From the NCBI RefSeq assembly GCF_020740795.1, contig NC_067289.1:26716108-26780107 (forward strand): DNA of 64,000 bases, in the 5' to 3' direction. How positions within the stretch are numbered: the stretch's first letter is position 1; the number at the start of each line of letters is the position of its first letter. The position numbers were made by a program, and so were the translations under genes. The notes under the pieces were generated by a model. That model was not told the DNA's origin. It searched no databases and worked only from the letters and a program-made list of their open reading frames with translations. The DNA comes from Apus apus. Lineage: Eukaryota; Chordata; Aves; Apodiformes; Apodidae. Shown here in pieces: positions 36,746 through 47,170 of the stretch.

Positions 36746-39700
36746 GTAAGTGTTGTTTCTATGGATTTGAAATGAATGACATTCTACTGCAAGTAATATT
36801 GGATTCCTGTGCAGCAATGTAATTGTGCTAATTGTGATTTTAAAGATAAAAGAAAATTGATTACTTTTGCAAAAGGAGTGCAGGCAAAGCTTGCTCTGAC
36901 TGAAACAAATGTGAATATGCTGAATTACACGCTCTGTGTACTGTTTAGTATCATGCAAGTGATTTGTCAGGGTGTTTGGGTTTTCTGCTGGCTTTTAAAG
37001 TTTAATTTACGCTTGCATTATGGAGACAGGCACTATCTTGATTTAATCCTCTATGAAGATTGAATTAGAGCTTTTTTAGCAAAACAAAATAATAATAATA
37101 AAAAAACTAAAAAAAGGTTCTCCTAAGTGTTCAGATGTTTTTAAGAGCTGTGTTCAGTCCATTATTTAAAGGATTGCATTGAGTGTTACTGTTGTTAGGC
37201 TAAATGCAGGAGATTGTCCACTGTGATTGGCATGGCAGGATTTTCTCCATTACATCTGAAATATGCACATTTGCTGTACTACACTAACAGGAGTTGTCCA
37301 CTGCTCATCCTGCTTGCTGTGTTCATAAAGAACTGCAGCCTCAAGGGCAGAAAGCACACAATCAGTATTTTAAAAGGTTTCATCTGCATAAGTAAGGTTT
37401 TTTTTATGAACGTACTGAACTGGGAGGGTTATTAAAACATGAGACATTCTTTTGAAATTGTGTATTCTTTCTGAAGCAGAAACATTCATCTTTTCTAGTG
37501 GGGTAAAAATCTGTCAGGCAGAGAATTTGAACAGAAATGCGTATTTGAAAATTTGGGAAAAAGTGTCTGTAATATTTTGAAGTATTTTTAGCCTTGGAGT
37601 CACTAGCAGTTTATTAAACACGTGTATGTTATCCTGTTGCAAACAGGGCAGCAGCACGTGAGAGGACAGTGCTGTGATTCAGAAACATGCTCCTTTCATG
37701 TTCCTGCTTTCAAACCAGTGCCTTTCTGAGCAGCAGTTCATCATTCTGGAGCCAACATCTGATTTGTTGAAATGATTCTAGTACCAGCTTTAAATACTCC
37801 AATAGTCTGAGAAAAAAAGGGTGGTTACTTGACAGAGAAAGCAAGTGAAAGTCCAGGTGAATTTAACATAAAGCTTGTGCCACTGACCTTTTCAGCAGAA
37901 CAGGGTTGGTAAGGAAAGTGACACCCTGATCCATGTAACTGCATCAGCAGGAAGCTGTTGGGCTGATGTGGTTGTACCAGTAGAACATCTGTCCTTTCAT
38001 TGGTACTAGTTCTTGTGAGTTTGCTTGGGCTTCTTCAGCTTCACTGGCACAGTGCCCATGCTAGGTGATGCTTTGCTGTGGTGGGAGACCTGTACTCTTG
38101 TCCTTCAAGTACAAGGGAACACATACAGTGACAGACAGCCTAATAAAAACAGTCCAGTTCCATGCTAATTGTGTGTAATTGTGCTTTCTACTGAGCAGCT
38201 GTAAAATCTCAACAGAGCATAACAGCTGCAGTCCCTCCCTCCCAAAGGTGAAGGGGACTTCAGCTTAATATCGGCATCCATTTCACTGACCTTATCATGT
38301 CCCCTTACAGATCCTTCTGTTGGCAGTAATTCTGATATCACTGGAGTGCAGCATGTTCTACCGGTGTTGCCAGAGTGAGAGCTGTAACAAAACCTACAGG
38401 GTAAGTGTGTTTTATTTTTGTGCCTCTCTTTAACATTTGTGCTGAGCCTTCCTGCCCTCTGTGCCTTCCGGCACATCCTTCTGCCTTCTCCGGTGCTGTT
38501 TCTGCTTCCTTTCACAGAGAAGGAGTCTAAATCAGCTTCAGAGGTCACAGAAAATGTAGCTCCTTCTGAAGCAGGATAAAAAAAAATAAGCAAAAAAACC
38601 CCAAACAAACAAACCCTACCAAAAAATCCATGTAAAATAAAATAAGACGTTAGAAGGCCTGAGAGTTTCAATGAGATGCCCCAGCTACATAGCTTCATCT
38701 CCTTGCTTTTGTATTGTTTGGAAGTCCTTTTTTCCAGTAACGACTCAGTAGACACTCACTATCTGGGATGCAAGCATGTTCAACACGTGGTTGTGTTCCT
38801 CTAACGTTTTGGGAAACAGTTTTGCAAAAAGTACAAGTTAAAAAAAAATAAAAAAATCCCCAGACAATATTTAACTGAGTTGTGAAACTGTCTAAACTCC
38901 GTCTTTGTATTGTATGGATGTGCTTACTGCTCTTTACCTAGTATTTTTCTTCCTGATTTTTTAAGATTGGGACAATCAAATGTGAAATTCAATCCCCGGG
39001 AAGTAGCTGGCCCAGCTGAATAACTGTATTTGCTGTGGACACCATCCCCACACAATAATATTTTTCTCTCTTTACTTCAGAGTTTTATTTCAATTGTGCT
39101 AGCCCTGCTTGGAGTTGCTTTCTCTGGATACAGCTGCATCATTTTTACCTTGGGGTTGATCCAAGGCCCCTTTTGCAATTCATCAAGTGGATGGGATTAT
39201 ATCTTCAAAAACACTGCTGGAGGGTAAGAAACATCAACATAACTCTTCTGGAAGAAGCTGTTCATCAAAACAACAGTCCAACACTCTCACAGTTTTACAC
39301 AAAATAGCAGTCCTTTGAACACAAGGCCTGTGTTGGTGAGTGAGGTTTTTCACCTTCTTGAATGAGCACCAGAATCCTCAGGGAAAAGGTATTTGCCTCC
39401 TTGTAGGAGAGATTAACTGTAAGAACCTTTGTACTGATCAGTCAGGCCTGGAGGCCCATCTAGATAAGTGTCCTTTATCTGTGGTGGTCACAGTCACACA
39501 TGTAGTAAAGAATACAGATTAGAGTGAGTGTTCAGGGCTACTTTCTCAAGGTTTTATCTCAAATTCCTCATGTTCTTGGTTTAAAGATTATAGATGGCAT
39601 TTTTTGTACTTAATAACTCAGTAGGTTTCTTTTTAAATCCTGAAGCTCAATGAAGTCTGGTTTGATCACTGGTGGTTTTGCATACAGCTGCTTTATCTCC

Positions 39701-41848
39701 TAAGACACCTGAATGAGGCAAAATGTTGCCTGTCCCAGCCTCCCAGAGGCATGGGACAGATCTGTACCCTGAGGCTGCTTTCACAAGAATTTGTCCTCCC
39801 TTTGAAAGATCAATGCTTGGTAAGACTTGAATATTTAAGTCATAATGCCAAGCTCTTCCAGCTGCATTTGAATGCATTGAGAATTACACTTTTCAGAGGA
39901 TCACAAAGAAGTTCCTGCAGCATCCAACAGGAGTAGTTCCTAAACTATGGCCTTCTCTCACTTGTCACCTTTATTTCAAAACTCTGAAGAGCATCTGCAA
40001 TCTCTGCTTCATATCACCAGCATTACCATCCCATTTGGAAATACAATTTGAATTCAACAGAAAGGGCCAGATGCTGAAAAATGCACTCCAGATTTGGCTC
40101 AAAGCGTTTTGGTTATGAATGTTTAGGGCAAAAGCAGTTGCCACTGAGCAGGTGTCTAACAAATAGTCATTTAGGCTGCATGCACTGGTTAGAATGATAG
40201 CACTGATGTTTTCCTGTTCTGCCTGGTGCTGATGTCAGCTGGACTTTATCTAAAGCTGAAACTAAATCAATAAAAGGAAAATTCCAGTTTTAAACTTGGC
40301 TTCTGCCATTTGAAAATATGATGGTTTCTTTCTAACACTTGGGTGTCTAACAGGGAAACTAATTAAGCAAATGCATTTGAGGAAATAAGTCTTTTCACTT
40401 AGCTAATGTTGACAAACCTATGCAGGAGTTACATTGGTATAATGAAAGACTAGAGTCTGGCTCCTAAACTTGAAGCATATAAATCCCAATATGCTTTTCC
40501 TATATATTATAGGTAAAAAAATGTGTAATTAAATTGAATTGCAGCCACTACGTTTCACTTACTTCACCCTGTTGTTTCTCTAATAGGTACCTCACAGATT
40601 ATCCTGCTTGGTCTCGCTGCACCGAGCCTGCTAACATCGTGGAGTGGAACATCATTTTACTCTCTATTCTTATAGCTCTTAGTGGACTGCAGTTGATCAT
40701 CTGTTTCCTCAAAGTGGCTGCTGAACTGAAACGGACACTCTGTGGAACCTATTCTGTTTTTGTCCAGGTAACATAGTATCTGAGGTAATTTCTTCAGCAT
40801 CTCTAACCAGTCTAGCTTCAGCAGTTTCCCTCTGTTGAGGACCTACCCTTTTGGTTTATGCATTCTCTGTGCTACTGTGTTATTACCAGAGGATATGTAC
40901 TGATAATGCCATTGTGGAATACAAGGATTGGTGACTGCTCATTCTGACCTTTAAGGCTAGGATTGAGAACAAAAAAATGTGGCTGGGAATTCAGCACCGA
41001 TGCTGAGTCCATTACTCCTGGGTCAGCAGAGGCTTCTGAGCACCTTTTCTCTAGCATTCAGTTTAAAGTCATTCTTATCAGTGTGTGGATTTCACAACAA
41101 ACAGAAGAAGATGCAGGAGGCAATAATATGCAGCAGTCATGACCTAGACATGGGTTTTTACTACATTTTCAGTAGGTTATTGGAACAATAACTGAGAAGG
41201 CTGTGCTTTGATCAGAAGAATTAGGTGGAGCCCCAGAGCTCAAGTGACTGCTGCTGACCTGCGTGGAGGTGTGAAGTGGTGTGGTTTGGCGTGGTGTCCT
41301 GTTTCCCTAGCTTTGCAAGCAGGGTGATGATAGACACGCTTGTCCCTCCCTGTCGAGCTGCACGAGACCAAGGAGCCCTCAGGGTTTTATGTAGCCGGCA
41401 GTCTCAGTGTGATGGCACATTCCGGAGAGATTTCTAATTAAGAGAAGCTCAACCCCCAAAGGCCTGTGTGCACAGCCACGCTCGCGCACACGCCTGTGCT
41501 GACCTGCAGAGCGCGGGGGCAGGTCTGTGGTGGGAGTCGGGAGGACAGAGGGGATGGGATGGCGCGGCCTGACCGGGGCAGCAGCCGGGCAGGGAGCAGG
41601 GGACAGGCACGGCCGTGGGCAGGCTGGCAAGGAAGCTTCTGGTAGGAATTTACTGTAAGGGCCACCCACCCACGGGCCAAGGCCTGAGGCGTTTCTGCCG
41701 GGGCTGCCGCCAAGCGCCAGCGGTGCTGCCGGCCCTGGGCCTGCGTCGGGCTGGGGTTGCATGTGGGTGCTGAGCACTTCGTGTTAACTTCAGTTGAAAA
41801 AAAGACGGCAATTAATTCCTTTTTTATTTACAGGCCAGGATTCTCTGA
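36569..41848 (+). CDS. TM4SF18: TM4SF18, transmembrane 4 L6 family member 18 (complete, 5 coding exons)
   Basis: Exons are 36569-36745, 38311-38400, 39081-39223, 40587-40767 and 41834-41848. They total 606 nt, giving 201 aa, the same length as human TM4SF18 as I recall it. Diagnostic segments are CGSCLSCLLIPLALWSIVVN (TM1), NYVWYFEGICFSGVM (TM2 start), RCCQSESCNKTYR (cytoplasmic loop), VAFSGYSCIIFTLGLIQGPF (TM3) and NIILLSILIALSGLQLIICF (TM4). The first-loop motif is FFPNGKASHAAS. The start has a good context (G at -3, G at +4). The function is poorly characterised; it is presumed, like other L6 members, to be a membrane organiser. The final four residues (ARIL) differ from the PGII I recall for human because of a one-base shift in exon 5. 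Confidence 0.95.
38311..38400 (+). CDS. TM4SF18: TM4SF18 coding exon 2
   Basis: This exon is 30 codons between CCTTACAG|ATCC and TACAGG|GTAAGT, phase 0 on both sides. It encodes the end of TM2 and the loop RCCQSESCNKTYR. Confidence 0.95.
39081..39223 (+). CDS. TM4SF18: TM4SF18 coding exon 3
   Basis: This exon is 143 nt between TTACTTCAG|AGTTTT and GGAGG|GTAAGA, ending in phase 2. It encodes TM3 and the first part of the second outer loop, with an NSS sequon (CNSSSGWDY). Confidence 0.95.
40587..40767 (+). CDS. TM4SF18: TM4SF18 coding exon 4
   Basis: This exon is 181 nt between CTAATAG|GTACC and GTCCAG|GTAACA, ending in phase 0. It encodes CTEPANIVEWN of the outer loop, TM4 and the cytoplasmic tail ending SVFVQ. 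Confidence 0.95.
41455..41765. other. GC- and CpG-rich block in TM4SF18 intron 4
   Basis: About 300 bp is rich in CpG (CACGCTCGCGCACACGC, GAGCGCGGGGGCAGG, CAGCCGGGCAGGG), unlike the AT-rich surroundings. It ends about 70 bp before exon 5. It may be an intragenic CpG island or a GC-rich drift patch; no exon can be supported. Confidence 0.55.
41834..41848 (+). CDS. TM4SF18: TM4SF18 coding exon 5 (Ala-Arg-Ile-Leu and stop)
   Basis: From acceptor TTTACAG|GCC, phase 0 reading gives GCC AGG ATT CTC TGA. The exon continues as 3' UTR. The +1 frame reads Pro-Gly-Phe, closer to the human end, but has no AG acceptor to open it. Confidence 0.75.
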   Translation, partial: ARIL

Positions 41849-42190
41849 AAATGGCAAGGAAATTTTCACTGCTCCTTCCCCACCCCTCCAGAAGAAGAAA
41901 GAAATGGCTTCTCTAGCATATACGATGGTAGATTTGGGTGCTGCAAAGACAAATGAAACCCTTGTCTTAAATCTTTGCCTCCCAGTCCTCTCTATTTTGG
42001 ATGAAGTTATTCGAACTGTTTGGTATCTACATTTTCCTAGTTGTTTTCTAACATGTCTGGTTGTTCCTGACAGTGAATCTTCATTTTTTTACTCTCCAGC
42101 TGCTTCTGACAATAAGGACGTTTGAATACCATGAACTGTGTTTGTATTCAACTCACCCTCTTTTGAAAATAAACTGCTGTAAAACTGCTA
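41849..42190 (+). other. TM4SF18 3' untranslated region
   Basis: It runs from the TGA to about 15-20 nt past the AATAAA at 42168. It contains a fortuitous open frame of about 90 codons that is not in phase with the gene. A second AATAAA at 42604-42609 could give a longer transcript. Confidence 0.7.
42168..42173 (+). terminator. TM4SF18 poly(A) signal AATAAA
   Basis: A canonical hexamer in GAAAATAAACTGC lies 320 nt after the stop codon. The alternative downstream hexamer is at 42604. Confidence 0.75.
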
Positions 42191-45100
42191 AAGAACTGCT
42201 TTTATACTCCCCTGTCTTTGCTTAGAAGGTAGGAATATGTGTTCTTCTGAAGGGTCCTGATTCAAAGCCCAGTATGTCAGGAGGGGTCATTCCCTTGAGA
42301 ATTAGTGCCCTGGATGAAGCTATGATTTCTAAGTGAAGAAATTTTAGTTGCAGACAGACCACGATGGTCACAAAAGGCAGCAGCCTGTCCTGCTTATTCT
42401 ATCGTGGAAGTTAAACGCAGAAAGCAATTACTGGATAAAGTCTATAAGCCTTCCTGCAGTAAGGCTTTTAGAAATGCATCCAGGCCTGACTGAAAAATCA
42501 GATGTACAGCTCTGAAGTCAGCTGTGCTAGTTAATATGTGTTGATAACTGCACTGGGTTTCTTTTTATTTTATACTCACAGACAAACGTTTTTTGTTTTT
42601 TTTAATAAAGTATTATGTGACTTGAGGGAATTTATGAGGGAATCTTGTGAGCACCCAGTGGCAGCTTGTGAATACTCTGCTAGATTCCTTGACCTTGCTG
42701 CAATGGGAGCTTGACATTCTTGGCAGTATTAATCAGAGGAAAAAGAATAATCTGTTTTCAAAAACAATCAGCAGCTACAAAGTGTTTTTAATTTCTCAAA
42801 TAATTATTATTTCATTCCCAGTGGAAATTCAGGGATTCACAATAAAGTGGACATTTGGCTCATTTGCTGCAGCTCTATGGGCACCATATTTGCCTGTATT
42901 CAGCACTCTGGTTTTGAGAGAAGGAACAGCCAGTGGAAAGTGAATCCCATCCTTCAGACAGTAAGGCTCAGATCCCTGTTACATTGGAGCTAGCAGGATT
43001 CAGCTGTGTGAGCATCTGATCATAAACACTGCTAGAACTGCAAACCGTGCAGTAAGTAGAAGTTGTGGGTAAGATATTTAGATAAAATAGAGTACATGTG
43101 TCATTTACTTCTGTGTCGAGACAATATTGAGAGTTTGCCTGGATATTCCTTTATCAGATTGTTTTGAAAAGATTATTTCGTCCTGTCGGATTTTATTTGA
43201 AGAATGCATCTAAAGTTGTAGTTGCTTAGTTTCTATTGAGTTGCAAACAGTAATAAAGAAATTAATTATGTTTAGTAATAGGGCTAATCTTTTGAGAGGT
43301 GGTGATTCAGGGTGGCATGGCTGATCAGAGATGCTTGATGACAAGGCATTGGTACATAATGGGAATTAGTACAAAACTATTTGCAACTGCACACTTGTTT
43401 CTCCCTGGTCTTAAAAATACATCATATTTATACATACCTAAAGGATAACACCATATTCCTATGGATTTGGGGATATTGTTTGCAGACAGAAGGAAAAGAA
43501 AACTTCACAATCAACTTACACTCCTACCAAACGTCTTGGAAAATCTTGCTGATTTCATGCCTGCAAACTGTGGAGCTGTTTATTTTGAAATGTTAGAAGT
43601 ATTTGAAAAAAGGTTTTTGTGATTTGGATGAAAGTAGTGTGTGTAGGGTAGACATTCAAAGCAGAAAAGCCCTCGAACTGCTAAATATTCCTGGAGGGAA
43701 TGGCGCCATTTCCCTGAGCAGAGCAAACAGGGTATTCTATTCAGACTCCAGCTCAGCCATGGGGAAAATACAGGCTTATCTTTAGGCAAACAGGATGTAC
43801 TGAGATAGATTTTGCTGTGCTGGATGAGACCAGTGAGATACCTTAAAGTCACACCTGGAAACTCTTCACCCTTTGTCCTCCTCCTGTATGTGTCCTTTCT
43901 GCTTTTCAGTAACTTCTGTCCCTGGTCGTGGAAAGTTTTGAGCTTGGCAGACAGGAGACATTGAGACCAGTATCTAGTTTGAGCAGTAAAATACTGTGGA
44001 GCCCCAACCACCATGGCATCTTGGGACATACTATTCCTTGTGTAGGTAAAAGTGAGTCTCACTGAAGTACAGTTTCCTGATTGCTAGTTCTTAGTATGTT
44101 TAAAGGAGTTGTTTATTTTTTCCACACTGAAAAATAATAGTGTGGCAGAGGATAAATGAAGCTCCCCAGAAATTTAAAGGGTATTTGCCTGCAAAGGTTT
44201 GCAGGGGGTCAAACCAGCAGCAGGGGCAGGAAACTGTAAACACATTCAGATTATGAAAAGATGAAATTTTGGAGTTTCAGTTCAGTGTCACTGGGAGCTT
44301 TTGAGACTTTTTTCCTCAGAATAGCCAATTTTATTATTTTTTTTTCCTGATTGGACATGTTGAAATAGAAGACTGGCTTTATATTTTCAATGCAATTTTG
44401 AGGGCTGTCAGAGTGGCCATAGCATTTCAGCATCCTCAGCATGAGAAATGAGGTATTGTGGTTGTCACAGTTTGACTCAGGTTTGACAACAATGCTCTCC
44501 ATCCCCTCCCACCCAGGTAGGGAAGGAGAGAGAGAATAAAGAGATTCCCTGGATTGAAAACTAAACTACACAGCTTTAATTAAACACTAATGATAAAAGA
44601 AAATATATACAATTATATACAAATGTATTCAGGAATGTGCAAACCTCTCTTGCCTCCTCCCACCCTCAGCAGCTCCCATAGCATCTCCTGAGCTGTGAAC
44701 TTCATAAGGTATTAATCACACCAAACTGCAGACTCAAATTTAACCAATTAAATTAGGTGTTTGGTCTTTTTTAGGCCCCGTCTACCAGAGGAGAATTCCT
44801 GTTCTTCAGACATCCTCTGGAGCCTGGCCTCAGTAACCTCTGTCAGTTTTTTGAGTTCCTTAAGAGAATAGGAGTGTGCTCAGGCACAGGAATATCTTGG
44901 GTGAGGCACAATTAAAAGTGGTAATGGAAAAATCTTGCCTGTCAGAAATGTTTGTTTTATCTTTAAATAAAAACAATATGCAGTTCTTTTTACAAATCAA
45001 GAAAGAGTAATTTAGAGGAGTCAAGGGACTAAGGAAAATAAATGCTCATGTTTTTACAGTCAAATAAGTGTGGAGATTTCAGGGATACTGCTTGCTTTGT

Positions 45101-46830
45101 GTTCAAATTTCCATCAGAATGAGGAACCACACAAATAATCCACGTATACATTAACAACTCTGTTAGTTGAGTATTAAGAAATTACTTTGAATTTAAGTAG
45201 TATAAGAGGAGGTAAACATTTTTTCATTTGTACCTCAGTTAATCTACAGGATGGGGCATATGCAACTTGTACAAGCTGATCTTTCCACTGAACCACTGAC
45301 CTTCAGCTGTAGTAAAGAAAAAAAAAAAAGCCTGCAGAAATAATTTTTAGTGTGTGATGCCAACCTGGGAAACTCCAGAATTTCATCATAGCTCTAGTCA
45401 GATTTCAAAAACCTGGCTTTGGCAACAGTTATTTAGACAGGAGCAGGATTCTCCAGTTAATGCAGATGGGTAGAATGTTCCAAAAGGGGAATTATGAATT
45501 TCAGTATTCTGACAGTGCCTGCAATTTTTTATATTAATAGTGATTAAAATTAGTAATTTATCTGTATGCAATAGTCCTGGTAAATAAGGTATAGATTTGT
45601 ATGTCATTAAAGGAAAGCTGTTGCACTTTAGTATGTTCTGAATCTTAGTCTTCTATCCAAAATAATAATAATATTTCTGACTGCTAAGAAAATAGCCTCA
45701 GAGAAGATTGTGGTTATTACAGATAGTTTTAAGTTGCCCTACAATGTAAAATGTCATTTAGAATGAGCATGACTGTGTCAGGGCTCAGAGTGTAGAAGAG
45801 ATTTTTTTAAGAATTCCCAACTGATTGAAGATACATCTTTTTAATAGAAGTCTTTACAGTTTGCAAGTTTACAGGTGGCCTTGTATGTCTAAAGCTTCAA
45901 ACACTCTCATGACATAATAGATGTATGCTTGGAAAAAAATGCAATTGCAAACTTTAATTAGGTGTTTTATATATGTCCTGTGTGTAAGGTCCAATCTTGT
46001 TATTTTTTCAATGAGACTGAAAGATACAAAACGTTTGCAGAACTTAAATAAAGCAAAAGTAAAGTCTTCTGTGCATTTAGTGCATTTAGATAACCTGGAG
46101 GTTTATACATCTGTTATGCTTTAATCATTGAAGAATGTGGCTTTTCCTGTCTGGTGGTAGACCAGGAGTAAGATAAGGCAGGGAGCTCTTTTTGTGGAAT
46201 TTCTGAGCCTTATTTCCATTTGGGAGGTACTGAAACTGCTTGGAAATGAGATGCCAACATCCCCTTCTCCTCTGTCGGGAACAGCAGGTCCCTTTTGTCT
46301 CTGGCTGCAGATGCCACACGCTGGGCTCAGGTGGCGTTTCATGGGACCTGCGGCAGGTCTGCAGTGCTGATCGGGGGGGGGTAGGCTCAGCTCTGGTGCA
46401 GCTGGCCTCGGCCCTCCCTTCCCTGTCCGTGTGTTTGGGGATTGCTGGCAGAGGGTGAAAAGCAGGGATCTGTGGAGTGAGAAGAGCGAGGGAAATAGGC
46501 AGCAGGCAGTCTGGAGCTGGGGGTCCAGCCCTGTGCCTGCTCCCGCACCCCAGCGAAACGCCCGTCGTGTACAGCTGGTCACGGTGCCCTCAGACAGGGG
46601 GCTCTTGTGCCCCTCTCACGGGAGTTGTTTTCTCAGTAGTATACAAGCTATAGAGAGTGAAGAATGTAATGAAGCTTCTCTGTAAATCCATTTAAATCTA
46701 CAGTGCTTTCGATTCAGCTAAAAATCTACAGTTCAATAACAGTCTAAATGGTAACTGGTGTGATAGTAAGTTGGCAGAAATTGAAGGAAATTCTTTGAAG
46801 ATTATCTGAAATGACAAGCTTACCAGAATC
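42191..46830. other. intergenic DNA between TM4SF18 and CP
   Basis: About 4.6 kb with no recognised exon. It holds an LTR-like segment (about 44457-44880) and a GC-richer patch at about 46240-46620. The minus-strand frames at 43580-44062 and 46121-46582 show no recognisable domain and are not supported as genes. Confidence 0.65.
44457..44880. repeat. candidate avian LTR-type interspersed repeat fragment
   Basis: The block has the look of a solo LTR-like repeat: a TGTGGTTGTCACAGTTTGA start, a pyrimidine-rich CCCCTCCCACCCAGG segment, AATAAA, then AT-rich ACACTAATGATAAAAGAAAA and ATATACAATTATATAC. I associate these segments with repeats in bird genomes but cannot name a family. No coding remnant is seen, and the ends are uncertain. 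Confidence 0.35.
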
Positions 46831-46833
46831 TTT

Positions 46834-46840
46834 TGTTTAC
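46834..46840 (+). promoter_or_regulatory. FOXA/HNF3-like site upstream of CP
   Basis: TGTTTAC lies about 110 bp before the TATA box. A C/EBP-like palindromic element ATTGAGCAAC follows at 46856-46865. Together with the TATA box they resemble a liver promoter, fitting a plasma protein gene. This is motif evidence only. Confidence 0.4.
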
Positions 46841-46944
46841 TCTTGACAGAGAGGCATTGAGCAACATTTTATTGTATTCACCAAAGCAAATAGGAATGGG
46901 GAAGGGGGAGGTAGGGAGGGTGGAAGGTGGGAGAGACAAGAACA

Positions 46945-46950
46945 TATAAA
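46945..46950 (+). promoter_or_regulatory. CP TATA box
   Basis: CATATAAAGG lies 71 bp before the ATG, after a purine-rich G tract. A start 25-30 bp downstream (about 46975) would give a 5' leader of about 40 nt. Confidence 0.6.
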
Positions 46951-47015
46951 GGGATATTCCTTGTGCCCATCCTGTGTTTTTATATCACGTTTTCCACAAG
47001 GTTTATGAGTGCAAA

Positions 47016-47170
47016 ATGAAGCTATTCTTCCTAAGTTGCTTGCTGGTTTCTTGCTCTTGCCAAGCTGGAGCAGTGAAGAGGGAGTACTACATTGGCATTG
47101 TAGAGACAGTGTGGGACTACGCACCCGGCAGCACCGATGCTGTGTCTGGAAAGCTTTTTGCAGAAGAGAC
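47016..47170 (+). CDS. CP: CP coding exon 1 (signal peptide, domain 1 start)
   Basis: This exon is 155 nt from ATG (A at -3) to donor GAGAC|GTAAGT, ending in phase 2. It encodes [19 protein letters not shown] followed by the mature N-terminus with [14 protein letters not shown]. Confidence 0.94.

Larger units (their letters stand above)
36746..41833 (+). other. TM4SF18 introns
   Basis: Introns lie at 36746-38310, 38401-39080, 39224-40586 and 40768-41833. An A-rich tract follows exon 2 (about 38576-38644). A GC- and CpG-richer block fills 41455-41765 just before exon 5. The 196-codon minus-strand frame over exon 2 has no family similarity. Confidence 0.75.

Noticed and set aside
38165-38755. 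196-codon minus-strand frame
   Set aside because: It is antisense across TM4SF18 exon 2 and its intron, low in complexity in places, and has no recognisable similarity.
41757-42125. 122-codon plus-strand frame over the last TM4SF18 exon
   Set aside because: It is out of phase with the spliced TM4SF18 frame and needs a non-AG acceptor; it lies mostly in the 3' UTR.
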